A stretch of DNA of 64,000 nt from Prevotella sp. (GTDB lineage Bacteria; Bacteroidota; Bacteroidia; Bacteroidales; Bacteroidaceae). Each line of letters opens with the position of its first letter. The stretch's first letter is position 1. Positions 9,378 through 18,296 of this stretch are shown piece after piece. The position numbers and the translations under genes are program-made. The notes under the pieces are model-generated. The model did no database searches. It was not told the DNA's origin and saw only the letters and a program-made list of their open reading frames with translations. The DNA lies in assembly GCA_017470345.1 (NCBI GenBank), contig JAFUEP010000019.1:1-64000 (forward strand), read 5' to 3'.

Positions 9378-10898
9378 ATGGCAAAGAAAGCACTTCTGAT
9401 GATTCTCGACGGATGGGGAATCGGACAGCACGGACGGGGCGACGTGATCTTCAACACCCCCACACCTTATCTTGATTATCTCACAGCCACCTCGGCCCAC
9501 TCGCAGCTGCAGGCCTCCGGCGAGGACGTCGGACTGCCCGACGGACAGATGGGCAACTCGGAGGTGGGCCACCTCAACATCGGCGCCGGCCGCATCGTCT
9601 ATCAGGACCTGGTGAAGATCAACCGCGCCTGCCGCGACAACTCCATCGTGGAGAACCCGCAGGTGAAGGCCGCCTACACCTACGCCAAGGAGCACGGCAA
9701 GAAGCTCCACCTCATGGGCCTCTGCTCCGACGGCGGCGTCCACTCAAGCCTGGAGCACCTCTTCAAGCTCATCGAGGTAGGCAGCCACTACGGCCTGAAG
9801 AACCAGACCTTCGTCCACTGCTTCATGGACGGCCGCGACACCGACCCCCACTCGGGCAAGGGATTCATCGAGCAGGTCGAGGCCGAATGTCGCAAGAACG
9901 ACGCTGCCATCGCCTCCATCGTGGGCCGCTTCTACGCCATGGACCGCGACAAGCGCTGGGAGCGTGTGCAGCAAGGTTATGCCTTGCTGGTCAAGGGCGA
10001 GGGCAAGCAGGCCACCGACATGGTCCAGGCCATGCAGGAGTCGTATGACGAGGGCGTCACCGACGAGTTCATCAAGCCCATCCACAACGCCTCGGTCAAC
10101 GGCTGCATCGAGGAGGGCGACGTCGTCATCTTCATCAACTTCCGCAACGACCGAGCCAAGGAGCTCACCATCGTGCTCACCCAGCAGGACATGCCCGAGC
10201 AGGGCATGATGCGCATCCCCGGACTGCAGTACTACTGCATGACGCCCTACGACGCCTCGTTCCAGGGTGTCCACATCCTCTTCCCCAAGGAGAACGTCGA
10301 GGACACGCTCGGCGAATACCTCTCGCGTCAGGGCAAGCGCCAGCTCCACACGGCCGAGACGGAGAAGTATGCCCACGTGACATTCTTCTTCAACGGCGGA
10401 CGCGAAAAGCCCTTCGAGGGCGAGGACCGCATCCTCGTCGCCTCGCCAAAGGTGGCCACCTACGACCTCAAGCCCGAGATGTCGGCCTACGAGGTGAAGG
10501 ACAAGCTCTGCGCCGCCATCCGCACCCAGCAGTACGACTTCATCGTCGTCAACTTCGCCAACGGCGACATGGTCGGCCACACGGGCGTTTACAACGCCAT
10601 CGCCAAGGCCGTCTGGGCCGTCGACAACTGCGTGCGCGAGGTCATCGAGGCTGCTAAGGCCAATGACTACGAGGCCATCATCATCGCCGACCACGGCAAC
10701 GCCGACAACGCCATCAACCCCGACGGTACGCCCAACACGGCTCACTCGCTCAACCCCGTGCCCTTCATCTACGTCACCGACAACAACTCGGCCACCGTCC
10801 GCGACGGCCGTCTGGCTGACGTCGCTCCCTCGATCCTCCACATCATGGGTCTGGAGCAGCCGAAGGACATGACCGGCGAGAACCTCATCAGCGACTGA
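9378..10898 (+). CDS. gpmI: 2,3-bisphosphoglycerate-independent phosphoglycerate mutase
   Basis: Cytosolic glycolytic enzyme interconverting 3- and 2-phosphoglycerate. The 506-residue length is normal. The metal-binding start MILDGWGIG, the catalytic Ser 61 in [39 protein letters not shown] and IADHGNADN are all present. An in-frame ATG at 9330 overlaps the -7 box, so the ATG at 9378 is chosen. A leader of about 40 nt contains the right arm of the palindrome. It is monocistronic: a repeat-filled gap follows. Confidence 0.96.
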   Translation: MAKKALLMILDGWGIGQHGRGDVIFNTPTPYLDYLTATSAHSQLQASGEDVGLPDGQMGNSEVGHLNIGAGRIVYQDLVKINRACRDNSIVENPQVKAAYTYAKEHGKKLHLMGLCSDGGVHSSLEHLFKLIEVGSHYGLKNQTFVHCFMDGRDTDPHSGKGFIEQVEAECRKNDAAIASIVGRFYAMDRDKRWERVQQGYALLVKGEGKQATDMVQAMQESYDEGVTDEFIKPIHNASVNGCIEEGDVVIFINFRNDRAKELTIVLTQQDMPEQGMMRIPGLQYYCMTPYDASFQGVHILFPKENVEDTLGEYLSRQGKRQLHTAETEKYAHVTFFFNGGREKPFEGEDRILVASPKVATYDLKPEMSAYEVKDKLCAAIRTQQYDFIVVNFANGDMVGHTGVYNAIAKAVWAVDNCVREVIEAAKANDYEAIIIADHGNADNAINPDGTPNTAHSLNPVPFIYVTDNNSATVRDGRLADVAPSILHIMGLEQPKDMTGENLISD

Positions 10899-10926
10899 AA
10901 CAGCCGTTAAGAGAGCCTAAAAGAAT

Positions 10927-11031
10927 AACTTGGTATAATTTGGCTATCCTTGTAGGAGGCGACGTGTCCCCACGTCGCACTTGCCGCAGGTGTCACGTGA
11001 CGACACGTGACCTCCTAAATCCTACCAAGTT
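10927..11031. repeat. Palindromic dispersed element (AACTTGGTA family), copy A
   Basis: About 105 bp with ends AACTTGGTA (10927-10935) and TACCAAGTT (11023-11031). Two inner hairpins are built on CGACGTGTCC.CACGTCG and TCACGTGACGACACGTGA. A close copy lies at 51757-51860. No clear target duplication is visible. Confidence 0.75.
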
Positions 11032-11069
11032 GCTTTTTTACAGTTACTAAATAAAAACTTTGGTACGAT

Positions 11070-11112
11070 AAGGCCCCGCCCCCTAATCCCTCCCTGGTCG
11101 GGGGTGGGGTCT
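11070..11112. repeat. GGCCCCGCCCC...GGGGTGGGGTC palindrome
   Basis: An imperfect GC-rich palindrome in the gpmI-ung gap, similar in make-up to the in-gene inserts at 3445-3477 and 26572-26638. A weak -7-like TAACTTTT follows at 11114-11121. Confidence 0.45.
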
Positions 11113-11149
11113 GTAACTTTTCTCATTCGTCCTTACTTGTAATTGCTAT

Positions 11150-11815
11150 ATGGACGTTAAGATAGAGGAGTCGTGGAAGCGACAACTGCAAGGGGAATTC
11201 GGCAAACCCTACTTCCTGCAGCTCACGGAGCGCATCCGCCAGGAATATTCGGCCGGCGCGTGCTATCCTCCGGGGCGGCTCATCTTCAATGCCTTCAACC
11301 TCTGTCCCTTCGATCGCGTGAAGGTGGTCATCATCGGACAGGACCCCTACCATGAGCCCGGGCAGGCCCACGGACTGAGCTTCTCCGTGCAGCCGGGCGT
11401 GCCCTTCCCCCCGTCGCTGCAGAACATCTTCAAGGAGATCGAGCAGGACCTCGGCACACCCGTGCCGCAGGACGGCGACCTCACCCGCTGGGCCCGCCAG
11501 GGGGTGCTGCTGCTCAACGCCACGCTCACCGTCCGCGCCCACATAGCCAACAGCCACGCCACCCTCGGATGGCAGTACTTCACCGACGCCGCCATCCAGG
11601 CCCTGGCACGCCATCGGCAGCATCTGGTCTACATGCTCTGGGGCGGCTTCGCCCGCTCCAAGGCGTATATGGTCGACCGTCAGAAGAACCTCGTCCTCGA
11701 GTCGGTCCATCCCTCGCCCCTCTCGGCCAACCGCGGCGGTTGGTTCGGCCAGCACCAGTTCTCGCGCTGCAACGACTATCTCACCCAAAACGGAATAGAA
11801 CCCATCGCATGGTGA
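11150..11815 (+). CDS. ung: Uracil-DNA glycosylase (family 1)
   Basis: Removes uracil from DNA in base-excision repair. The 221-residue protein has the water-activating motif GQDPYH (Asp 65), QGVLLLNATLTV, and the leucine-loop region HPSPLSANRGGW near the C-terminus, where most members have HPSPLSAHRGF. The start at 11150 gives the family-typical N-terminus. The stop overlaps the start of the DUF3109 gene by a few bases. Confidence 0.95.
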   Translation: MDVKIEESWKRQLQGEFGKPYFLQLTERIRQEYSAGACYPPGRLIFNAFNLCPFDRVKVVIIGQDPYHEPGQAHGLSFSVQPGVPFPPSLQNIFKEIEQDLGTPVPQDGDLTRWARQGVLLLNATLTVRAHIANSHATLGWQYFTDAAIQALARHRQHLVYMLWGGFARSKAYMVDRQKNLVLESVHPSPLSANRGGWFGQHQFSRCNDYLTQNGIEPIAW

Positions 11816-12504
11816 AAGCCCTACCGCCCATCCTCCAGATCGGCGACATCCTCATCTCGTCAGACCTCCTGACCGAGGAGTTCTGCTGCGACCTCGACGC
11901 CTGCCACGGTGCCTGCTGCATCGAGGGCGAGGCCGGCGCACCCGTCACCCTCGACGAGATCATGGAGATCGAGAACTGCCTCGACGACGTATGGCCCGAC
12001 CTCTCGGCCTCCGCCCAGAGCGTCATCGACCGTCAGGGCGTCGCCTACACCGACCAGGAGGGCGACCTCGTGACGAGCATCGTCGGCGGCAAGGACTGCG
12101 TCTTCACCTGCTACGGCGACATCGACCTCGGCAAGGGGCACGTCGTCAACAATTGTTGTCTCTGCGCCCTTGAACGCGCAGCCACCTCTCAATCCTCCAT
12201 TCACAATTCTCAACTGGAACGCGCAGCCACCTCTCACCTCTCACCTCTCACTTCTCACTTCACCAAGCCCATCAGCTGCGCCCTCTATCCCATTCGCGAG
12301 AAGACGTTCTCCGACGGCACCACCGCACTGAACTACCACCAGTGGGACATCTGCCGCAGCGGACGCGAGCTGGGCCGCCGCCTCCACCTGCCTGTCTATC
12401 GCTTCCTCGCCGGGCCCCTGCGCCGCCGCTTCGGAGACGCGTGGTACGACGAGCTCTGCGCCGTCGCCGACGAGCTCCGCCGGCAAGGCTACCTGCCGGC
12501 CTGA
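11809..12504 (+). CDS. DUF3109 family cysteine-rich protein
   Basis: A 231-residue cytosolic protein with the conserved cysteine clusters of DUF3109 (FCCDLDACHGACCIEGEAGAP, then KDCVFTCYGD and NNCCLCAL), suggesting metal or Fe-S binding; the function is not known. The ATG at 11809 overlaps the end of ung. Between CALERAAT and KPISCALYPI there is an insert of roughly 30 residues: a 20-bp direct repeat (12172-12191 and 12217-12236, offset 45 bp, in frame) and a heptanucleotide tract (12228-12264) coding for SHLSPLTSHF. The insert lies between two conserved Cys motifs and keeps the frame. Confidence 0.85.
   Translation: MVKALPPILQIGDILISSDLLTEEFCCDLDACHGACCIEGEAGAPVTLDEIMEIENCLDDVWPDLSASAQSVIDRQGVAYTDQEGDLVTSIVGGKDCVFTCYGDIDLGKGHVVNNCCLCALERAATSQSSIHNSQLERAATSHLSPLTSHFTKPISCALYPIREKTFSDGTTALNYHQWDICRSGRELGRRLHLPVYRFLAGPLRRRFGDAWYDELCAVADELRRQGYLPA
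12172..12264. repeat. Direct repeat plus CACCTCT heptamer tract in the DUF3109 gene
   Basis: A 20-bp direct repeat (12172-12191, 12217-12236) runs into five near-perfect units of CACCTCT/CACTTCT (12228-12264). Confidence 0.75.
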
Positions 12505-12662
12505 CCCCCCGAAAAACGAACCTCGGCCGAAAATCCTGAAATCAGGAGGCTTGTATTTCGATGGAATCGCGTTTTTTTGCGTCCGCCATCGTCGTTTTTT
12601 GCGTTTTGACCCCCTTTTTCCCCTTTTTGTTGAAAAAGCATAAAGATTCAGCATAATTGCAA

Positions 12663-12750
12663 ATGCGCGATTGTGCAAAGCTTTTGTCGAATTGTGCAAA
12701 GTCAATGCGCGATTATGCAAAGCCAGTTTCGAATATTTTTCTTAACTTTG
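12663..12750 (+). promoter_or_regulatory. Tandem-repeat promoter module of the Cys-rich giant gene
   Basis: Three ATTGTGCAAAG-type units (12663-12680, about 12691-12701, 12705-12722; first and third are ATGCGCGATTNTGCAAAG) lie just upstream of a TAACTTTG -7 box (12743-12750). The same arrangement precedes the LRR gene at 18174-18261. The rest of the gap 12505-12662 shows nothing I can name. Confidence 0.7.
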
Positions 12751-12788
12751 TAGCGGCAAATGACAACTAATAACATTAATAAACTATT

Positions 12789-15700
12789 ATGGAAAAAAAC
12801 TTATTCAGAACCATCAAACGGACAATGCTCTTCCTGTTCCTCTCGCTGTTGCCGCTGGGCGCACACGCCTTCTGGGACTGGGAGTGGACCGAGACCTGGG
12901 GCGAAGCCCACGCCTGGTGCGAAGAGTGCGGCGGCGACTACGTCATCTATGCCGAAAGCACCTCCGAGGCCGAGGCTGCAGCCGAAGACCTCTTCTGCCC
13001 GGACTGCGGCAGCTGCTCGGAAGACGTCAATGCGGACTGCTACCGCGCGCACCACTGCCAGTACTGTGGCGGATGCATCGAAAACGGCGAGTATCACGAC
13101 GGCATCTACAACCTCGTCGACGAGTACGTCTGCTACGACTGCGCCGACGAGCTCGCCGATGCCGGTCAGATTCCCGCCTGCGCCTATTGCCACGAGCTGT
13201 TCGGCGAGGGCGCCATAGCGTGCGACTGCGAATACTCGATGGCGGAGCAGCACTGCACGGACTGCAGCGAACTGCAGTGCGACGTGTGCGGCATATGCAT
13301 GGTCATCGGCGGTGAAGAGTCGGATGCCGCTGGCGGCGATGCCTGCGTGGAACACGCCATCTGCGCGGCCTGCATGGAGAATGCGGCAGCCGAAGACCAA
13401 GTCCACTGCCGCGAGTGCTTCAAGTGCGACGAGGACATCTGCTCGGAGTGCGGCCTCTGCGAGAGCTGTGCTTCCTACGAGGAGCACTGCCCCGAATGCG
13501 GCTACTGCTTCGGCGACGAGGTGCAGTGGTGTGCTGACGGCGGCGAGCACTGCATCCACTGCTGCGACGACAACGAATGGAAGTGCCAGGAATGCGGCAG
13601 GTGTACCGAGGGCGTAGGCGTCGAAATCTGCTCCGACTGCGAGCTCTGCGAGGAATGTTGCCGCAGCCACAGCGAGTCGGAAGGCTGCGAGCACGGCTAC
13701 TGCATCGCCTCGGCCGAGTATGAAGACCACCTCTGCCCCGAATGCGGCACGTGCCCGCAGGACGATGAGTGTGAATACTGCGGCCTCTGCGCCGACTGTC
13801 AGGCCGACTATCACTGCGAGCACGAGCTCTGCCCCGACGGGTCCGACTGGGACGACCACGTCTGTCCCGACTGCGGCGAATGCTTCGACGAGGGCGAGCT
13901 CTGCGAGTTCTGCGGTCTCTGCGAGGACTGCCGCGAGCACTGCGAGCACGACGTCTGCCCCGCGAACGACGATGCCGACGGCCACTTCATCTGCGACCAG
14001 TGCGGCGACTGCTACGAAGCCGTGGACCGCTGCGACATCTGCGAGCTCTGCCTCGACTGCTGCGCTGACAATACATCGAGCATGGGCTGCGACCACGACC
14101 TCTGCATCGAGAGCGACGACTTTGCCGAACACTGGTGCTACGAGGACGACCAGTGTCTCGAACTCTGCCAGCACGATGCCGACTGCGCCCACACCAACGT
14201 CGGCACCGCGTGGCGCATCGACGGCAACGCCCACTGGCTCGTCTGCGAGGACTGCGGCATAGCCCTGAACAAGGCCATCCACTCGGAAGGCGAGCCCACC
14301 ACTCTGACCGCGCCCAACGCCGCCACCCATACCAACGGCACGGCCCAGGTGAACTGCGCCGTCTGCAACTACAAGATGGGCATCGTCGCCATCTCCTACA
14401 TCGAGGCACCCGCCGACGGCAGCCCCTACATCATCACGCAGCCCACCGACTACACTGGCAAGACCAACACCAGCCGATACATCGAAGGCGGTGAGCGCTA
14501 TGCCACCTTCAAGGTGAAGGCCGGCGGCGAAGGCCTGACATACCAATGGTACGAGCAGTACGGCTCAAATGCGCCCAATGAGCTTTTCGACTTCCAGACA
14601 ACAGAGGGGGCAGAGACACCGACTCTGAAAGTGTATGTCTATCACGACGACTGCGAGAAGCTGAATTATCACAAATATTATTGTGTCGTGAGCAACGCTA
14701 AGGGCAGTGTCACCACCAATACCGTCTATGCCAATGCGCAGCATGTATTCGGCCACTATGTGGAAAAGGACAGCCTGACGCACGAGAACCGTTGCTACGG
14801 CTGTGGCAATGCCGTGAAGAGCACGTCCAAGCACCGCTTCGCGGAGTGGACGCTTGTACGTCCGGCCACGTCCGAAGAGACCGGCCTGAGCGAGCAGCAG
14901 TGTATGGACTGTGGCTACAAGAACACCAAGATCATCCCGAAGGTGGAACCCAATCACGTCCACTCGTTCGACATCGCGAAGTACAGCGTCACGCAGCACT
15001 GGTTCGTCTGCAAGTGCGGCATCGCCGGCCCCGACGAGCGTGCCGACCACGTCTTCGACCAGACCGAGGTCGTCACCCCGGCCACCGAGACGAAGGTGGG
15101 CGAGAACAAGCTCATCTGCTCCGCCTGCGGCTACTACAAGACCGTGAAGTCCGACAAGCTGCCGCACGAGCACGACTGGTACGCATGGGACGAAATAAAG
15201 GAATTGGGAGCCAATGGCTGGTATATAAAAGACGCGAAGAAGGGCGGATGGGGTCCTGCGTCGCACACAGTCAGTTGTAAGGTCTGCGGCGAGAGGAAGA
15301 CCGAGGACCATGTATGGCCGATGTGGGAATGCACGAGGGCTGCCAAGATTCAGGGCACCGATACCATCGCCGGAAAGATTGTGCGCTATTGCGATGAGTG
15401 CGGCTACAAGCAAACCAAGCTCTTCCCCTACGGCACCTGGCCTATCATGATAGAAGGCGGCACAGCCAGCAAGGACTACGCTGCAGCAGGCACACAAATC
15501 ATCATCAAGTTCGACCCGAAAGCAGCCAGGGCGATGGACACGTATCACAACGGCAAGCCTGTCAAGTTCAAACAATGGTATGACTGTACAGGTTGGTGGG
15601 GCGATACAAACGTACCCTGGGGCAATGACGACATCGATTTGCCTCGCATAGCATTCCAGCGCCCAACAAGTAGCACAACGCAATTCAGAATGCCCGACGG

Positions 15701-17747
15701 CCCTGCCATCATCTTTGCCGACACAGAAGAGTGCACGCACACTGGCAACACGAAGCAGACCGCTCGCGTGGAGCCCACCTGCACCAGCAGCGGCCACGAG
15801 CCGCACACGCTCTGCGCTGATTGCGAAACCGTACTGGTGGAAGGCGAACGCATCCCCGCCCTCGGCCACGACCTGCCCGACACGCCCATCGCAGGCACCG
15901 AAGTCGTGGAGTACTGCACGATATATTATGGAAGTGGATTCTATAATTATTCCAACGAAGCAAAACATGGTTACGCGGGAGAATTCATTTGTAATCGCTG
16001 CGGCGAGACCGTCAAGAGTGAGAAGACGCCCCTCCGCCATGGCTTGCACGACAAGAACAAGATATATACGTCTAATCCTGGAAAAGTATGGCCTGATTAC
16101 CAGAAATGGGTAGATGCTACGAATCCCCCCACCTGCACCCGAGCCGGCTACGACGACGACCTCTATTGCAAGTATTGCAATAAGCTTGTCCAGAAGGGCG
16201 AGCGCGAAGAAGCCTACGACCATGAATGGGGCGACTGGGAAGTGGTGCGTGAGGCCACGACGAGGGTGAAGGGCATGGAGCAGCGTGTCTGCGAGCGTGA
16301 CGAGACACACATCGAGACCCGCCTCACCGACTACAGCGGCCCCGACTACAGGCTGAAGCCCGACAAGACCAGGCTCTACTTCGAGTGGACCTATGGCGAC
16401 CCCGTCCCCTCGCAGACCATCACCTTCAAGTCGGTAGGCAGAAACGAAATCCAGGCCCTTACCTATGCCATGGAGGAAAACTGTCTGGCGGACGCGAGCT
16501 TCGACGGCTTGACGCTCACCGTCACGCCGAAGGATATCGTGGAAGACTATGAAAGTCACCTGACGTTTGACTTCTATGCGACCGACGCAAACGGAGAAAC
16601 CATCTACCTCTCCTCACCCGAGATGGCCATGACCTGCAAAGTCAAGAAGACGCCCGCGAAGTACACGCTGACTGTGATTGACGGCGTAGCCACGACCGGC
16701 ACCTTTGTCAGAAACACCTACGTGCCCGACGCGAACACGAGCAGCAAGCTGCAAGTGCGCGGCGGCGTGCCCATCCGGCTGGAGCCCGACGACCAGTGGC
16801 GGAAGGACTTCCTCCACTGGGAGGTGGTCGAAGATGCCAGCAACCTGTTGCGCGACCAATTCGACATTGAGGAAACTGGCGGAATGGGCCCGTCGTCCAG
16901 TCCGACATACGGTAACCGCACGACATACATGTCGGCCAACAACGTCACCGTGCGTGCCGTCTACAAGAAGAACACGGCCGAGATGTCGTTCAGCCAGACG
17001 GCGGTGACGGCCTCCTCGAACACTCCGTTCGTGCAACCCACCCTGCGCAAGAGCCACAGCAGCATGAAGGTCACCTACAGCAGCTCCGACGAGTCGGTGG
17101 CCACGGTCGATGCCAAGACAGGCGCCGTGACGTTCCGCTCGTTCGGCACCACGACGATTACCGCCACGTCGGCCGAGACCGCCCACTACACCTCGGCCAC
17201 GGCCAGCTACACGCTGACGCTGCCCATTACGCTCAACTGGGTGGAGGTGAACGGCGTCTACTTCGCGCTCAGCTCCAGCAACAAAACCGCCCGAGTCATG
17301 CCACGGCCGGTCGGCAAGTATGCAGGCACGATCATGATTCCAGCCACCGTCAGCTATGGCCGCACCAAGTACAACGTGTCGGCCTTCCTGACACAGGCCT
17401 GCGCCGATTGCACCGGCCTGCGCAAGGTCATCCTGCGCAGCGCCGCGGTGACCGGTTCGCAAGATGCCTTCGCCGGTTGCCCCGCCGACATGCGCCTCTA
17501 TGTGCCCTACGGCACGAAGACGCAGGTGGAGGGCAAGGCCTATAGCCAGGCCTTCGAGAAGGTCATCGAGATGGGCGACGCCAACGTCGACGACGCCGTC
17601 AGCGTCAGCGACGTGGGCGTGATGCGCGACCACATCCTCGGCACGCGTCCCGCCGGCTTCGACGAGACGGCCGCCGACGTCAACTTCGACGGCAGCGTCA
17701 CCATCACCGACATAGGCCGCGTCATCGCCACGCTGCTGGGTCAGTAG
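12789..17747 (+). CDS. Giant secreted cysteine-rich protein with Ig-like and dockerin-like domains
   Basis: A 1652-residue exported protein (signal near residues 1-28, cut after AHA). Residues about 43-465 are acidic and hold roughly 80 Cys, mostly as CxxC pairs in tandem units of about 43 residues of the form C[ED]Hx.C...H.CP.CG.C...CE.CGLC..C. Then come several GH.W-type repeats with one CxxC pair (HRFAEWTLVRPATSEETG, HVFDQTEVVTPATETKVG), a MBG/Ig-like region, a Big2-like domain (VTYSSSDESVATVDAKTGAV) and a dockerin-like end with two Asp-rich loops (DANVDDAVSVSD, DVNFDGSVTITD). I know no protein with this N-terminal part; zinc or other metal binding, or a disulfide scaffold, are guesses. 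It has its own tandem-repeat promoter. Confidence 0.85.
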   Translation: MEKNLFRTIKRTMLFLFLSLLPLGAHAFWDWEWTETWGEAHAWCEECGGDYVIYAESTSEAEAAAEDLFCPDCGSCSEDVNADCYRAHHCQYCGGCIENGEYHDGIYNLVDEYVCYDCADELADAGQIPACAYCHELFGEGAIACDCEYSMAEQHCTDCSELQCDVCGICMVIGGEESDAAGGDACVEHAICAACMENAAAEDQVHCRECFKCDEDICSECGLCESCASYEEHCPECGYCFGDEVQWCADGGEHCIHCCDDNEWKCQECGRCTEGVGVEICSDCELCEECCRSHSESEGCEHGYCIASAEYEDHLCPECGTCPQDDECEYCGLCADCQADYHCEHELCPDGSDWDDHVCPDCGECFDEGELCEFCGLCEDCREHCEHDVCPANDDADGHFICDQCGDCYEAVDRCDICELCLDCCADNTSSMGCDHDLCIESDDFAEHWCYEDDQCLELCQHDADCAHTNVGTAWRIDGNAHWLVCEDCGIALNKAIHSEGEPTTLTAPNAATHTNGTAQVNCAVCNYKMGIVAISYIEAPADGSPYIITQPTDYTGKTNTSRYIEGGERYATFKVKAGGEGLTYQWYEQYGSNAPNELFDFQTTEGAETPTLKVYVYHDDCEKLNYHKYYCVVSNAKGSVTTNTVYANAQHVFGHYVEKDSLTHENRCYGCGNAVKSTSKHRFAEWTLVRPATSEETGLSEQQCMDCGYKNTKIIPKVEPNHVHSFDIAKYSVTQHWFVCKCGIAGPDERADHVFDQTEVVTPATETKVGENKLICSACGYYKTVKSDKLPHEHDWYAWDEIKELGANGWYIKDAKKGGWGPASHTVSCKVCGERKTEDHVWPMWECTRAAKIQGTDTIAGKIVRYCDECGYKQTKLFPYGTWPIMIEGGTASKDYAAAGTQIIIKFDPKAARAMDTYHNGKPVKFKQWYDCTGWWGDTNVPWGNDDIDLPRIAFQRPTSSTTQFRMPDGPAIIFADTEECTHTGNTKQTARVEPTCTSSGHEPHTLCADCETVLVEGERIPALGHDLPDTPIAGTEVVEYCTIYYGSGFYNYSNEAKHGYAGEFICNRCGETVKSEKTPLRHGLHDKNKIYTSNPGKVWPDYQKWVDATNPPTCTRAGYDDDLYCKYCNKLVQKGEREEAYDHEWGDWEVVREATTRVKGMEQRVCERDETHIETRLTDYSGPDYRLKPDKTRLYFEWTYGDPVPSQTITFKSVGRNEIQALTYAMEENCLADASFDGLTLTVTPKDIVEDYESHLTFDFYATDANGETIYLSSPEMAMTCKVKKTPAKYTLTVIDGVATTGTFVRNTYVPDANTSSKLQVRGGVPIRLEPDDQWRKDFLHWEVVEDASNLLRDQFDIEETGGMGPSSSPTYGNRTTYMSANNVTVRAVYKKNTAEMSFSQTAVTASSNTPFVQPTLRKSHSSMKVTYSSSDESVATVDAKTGAVTFRSFGTTTITATSAETAHYTSATASYTLTLPITLNWVEVNGVYFALSSSNKTARVMPRPVGKYAGTIMIPATVSYGRTKYNVSAFLTQACADCTGLRKVILRSAAVTGSQDAFAGCPADMRLYVPYGTKTQVEGKAYSQAFEKVIEMGDANVDDAVSVSDVGVMRDHILGTRPAGFDETAADVNFDGSVTITDIGRVIATLLGQ

Positions 17748-17763
17748 GCGCCCGCTCCGCCCC

Positions 17764-17860
17764 GGAAAACTTTCGGCACGCCGTGACGCCATGACGTCAC
17801 GGCGTGCTGTCATGACGTCACGTCGTGACGCCATGCCGTCACGACGTGACGAGAGATTCC
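17764..17860. repeat. Tandem palindrome array, CGTCACGACGTGACG family, copy B
   Basis: Four units of about 20 bp (TGACGNCATGNCGTCACG type) with outer arms GGAAAACTTTCGGCACGCCG and CGTCACGACGTGACGAGAGA that are imperfect inverted copies. It begins 17 bp after the stop of the Cys-rich gene. Copy A is at 194-291. Confidence 0.75.
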
Positions 17861-17910
17861 TGGGGCGGCGAATGAAGCGCAAAGCCTGACCCTACTCCCC
17901 TCCTTATTGT

Positions 17911-17945
17911 CCTCTGTCGTGGCGCACTGCCCGCCACGACAGAGG
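17911..17945 (+). terminator. Strong hairpin after the Cys-rich giant gene
   Basis: CCTCTGTCGTGGCG pairs perfectly with CGCCACGACAGAGG around a 7-nt loop. No T-run follows, so it is either a terminator of unusual form or another palindromic repeat. Confidence 0.5.
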
Positions 17946-18038
17946 GCCGATTATAATAGAATATTATTAAAATTCGTGGACCAAATTATGATGATTATTC
18001 AAATTCGTTTCCAATAAAAAACATGTGATGCCTTGGCC

Positions 18039-18142
18039 GTAACTATTCAGCGAATCGGAGAAACGGCAGCCTTCGGTAGCAAGCGAGCAGAGCTCGAGCG
18101 CCCGCCGAAGGTGGTTCGATTCGCGATTCGCTGAATAGTTAC
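18039..18142. mobile_element. MITE-like element, copy 2 (complete, 8-bp target duplication)
   Basis: A 104-bp element with perfect 18-bp terminal inverted repeats: GTAACTATTCAGCGAATC at 18039-18056 and its complement at 18125-18142. It is flanked by an exact 8-bp direct repeat, CCTTGGCC (18031-18038 and 18143-18150). The core is the same as in copies 1 and 3 but lacks the AT-rich insert. No coding capacity is seen. The gap 17748-18296 otherwise holds the palindrome array, a hairpin and the promoter module. Confidence 0.9.
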
Positions 18143-18173
18143 CCTTGGCCCGGAGCGCGTTAAAAATCATTAA

Positions 18174-18261
18174 ATGCGCGATTGTGCAAAGTCGATGCGC
18201 GATTGTGCAAAGTCGATGCGCGATTATGTAAAGCCTGTTTCGAAAAAAATGCTTAACTTTG
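18174..18261 (+). promoter_or_regulatory. Tandem-repeat promoter module of the LRR gene
   Basis: Three 21-bp units (18174-18194, 18195-18215, 18216-18236; core GCGATTGTGCAAAG) followed by TAACTTTG at 18254-18261. It has the same layout as 12663-12750. The 21-bp period leaves an open frame through the repeats, which makes a false upstream start for the LRR gene. Confidence 0.75.
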
Positions 18262-18296
18262 CCCCCGAGAAATCATCTATTCATAATCAAATAACG

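Noticed and set aside
12663-12722. Possible CRISPR-like repeats
   Set aside because: Units are adjacent without unique spacers of regular length, only three per site, and no cas genes are nearby.
18100-18142. tRNA-like T-arm (GGTTCGATTC) within the MITE core
   Set aside because: No acceptor, D or anticodon arm can be formed; the match is limited to the T-loop consensus and also occurs in the 44202-44412 copy.
18174-18296. N-terminal extension of the LRR protein (MRDCAKS repeats)
   Set aside because: The codons come from the 21-bp promoter repeats and precede the -7 box at 18254-18261; a proper signal peptide begins at 18297.
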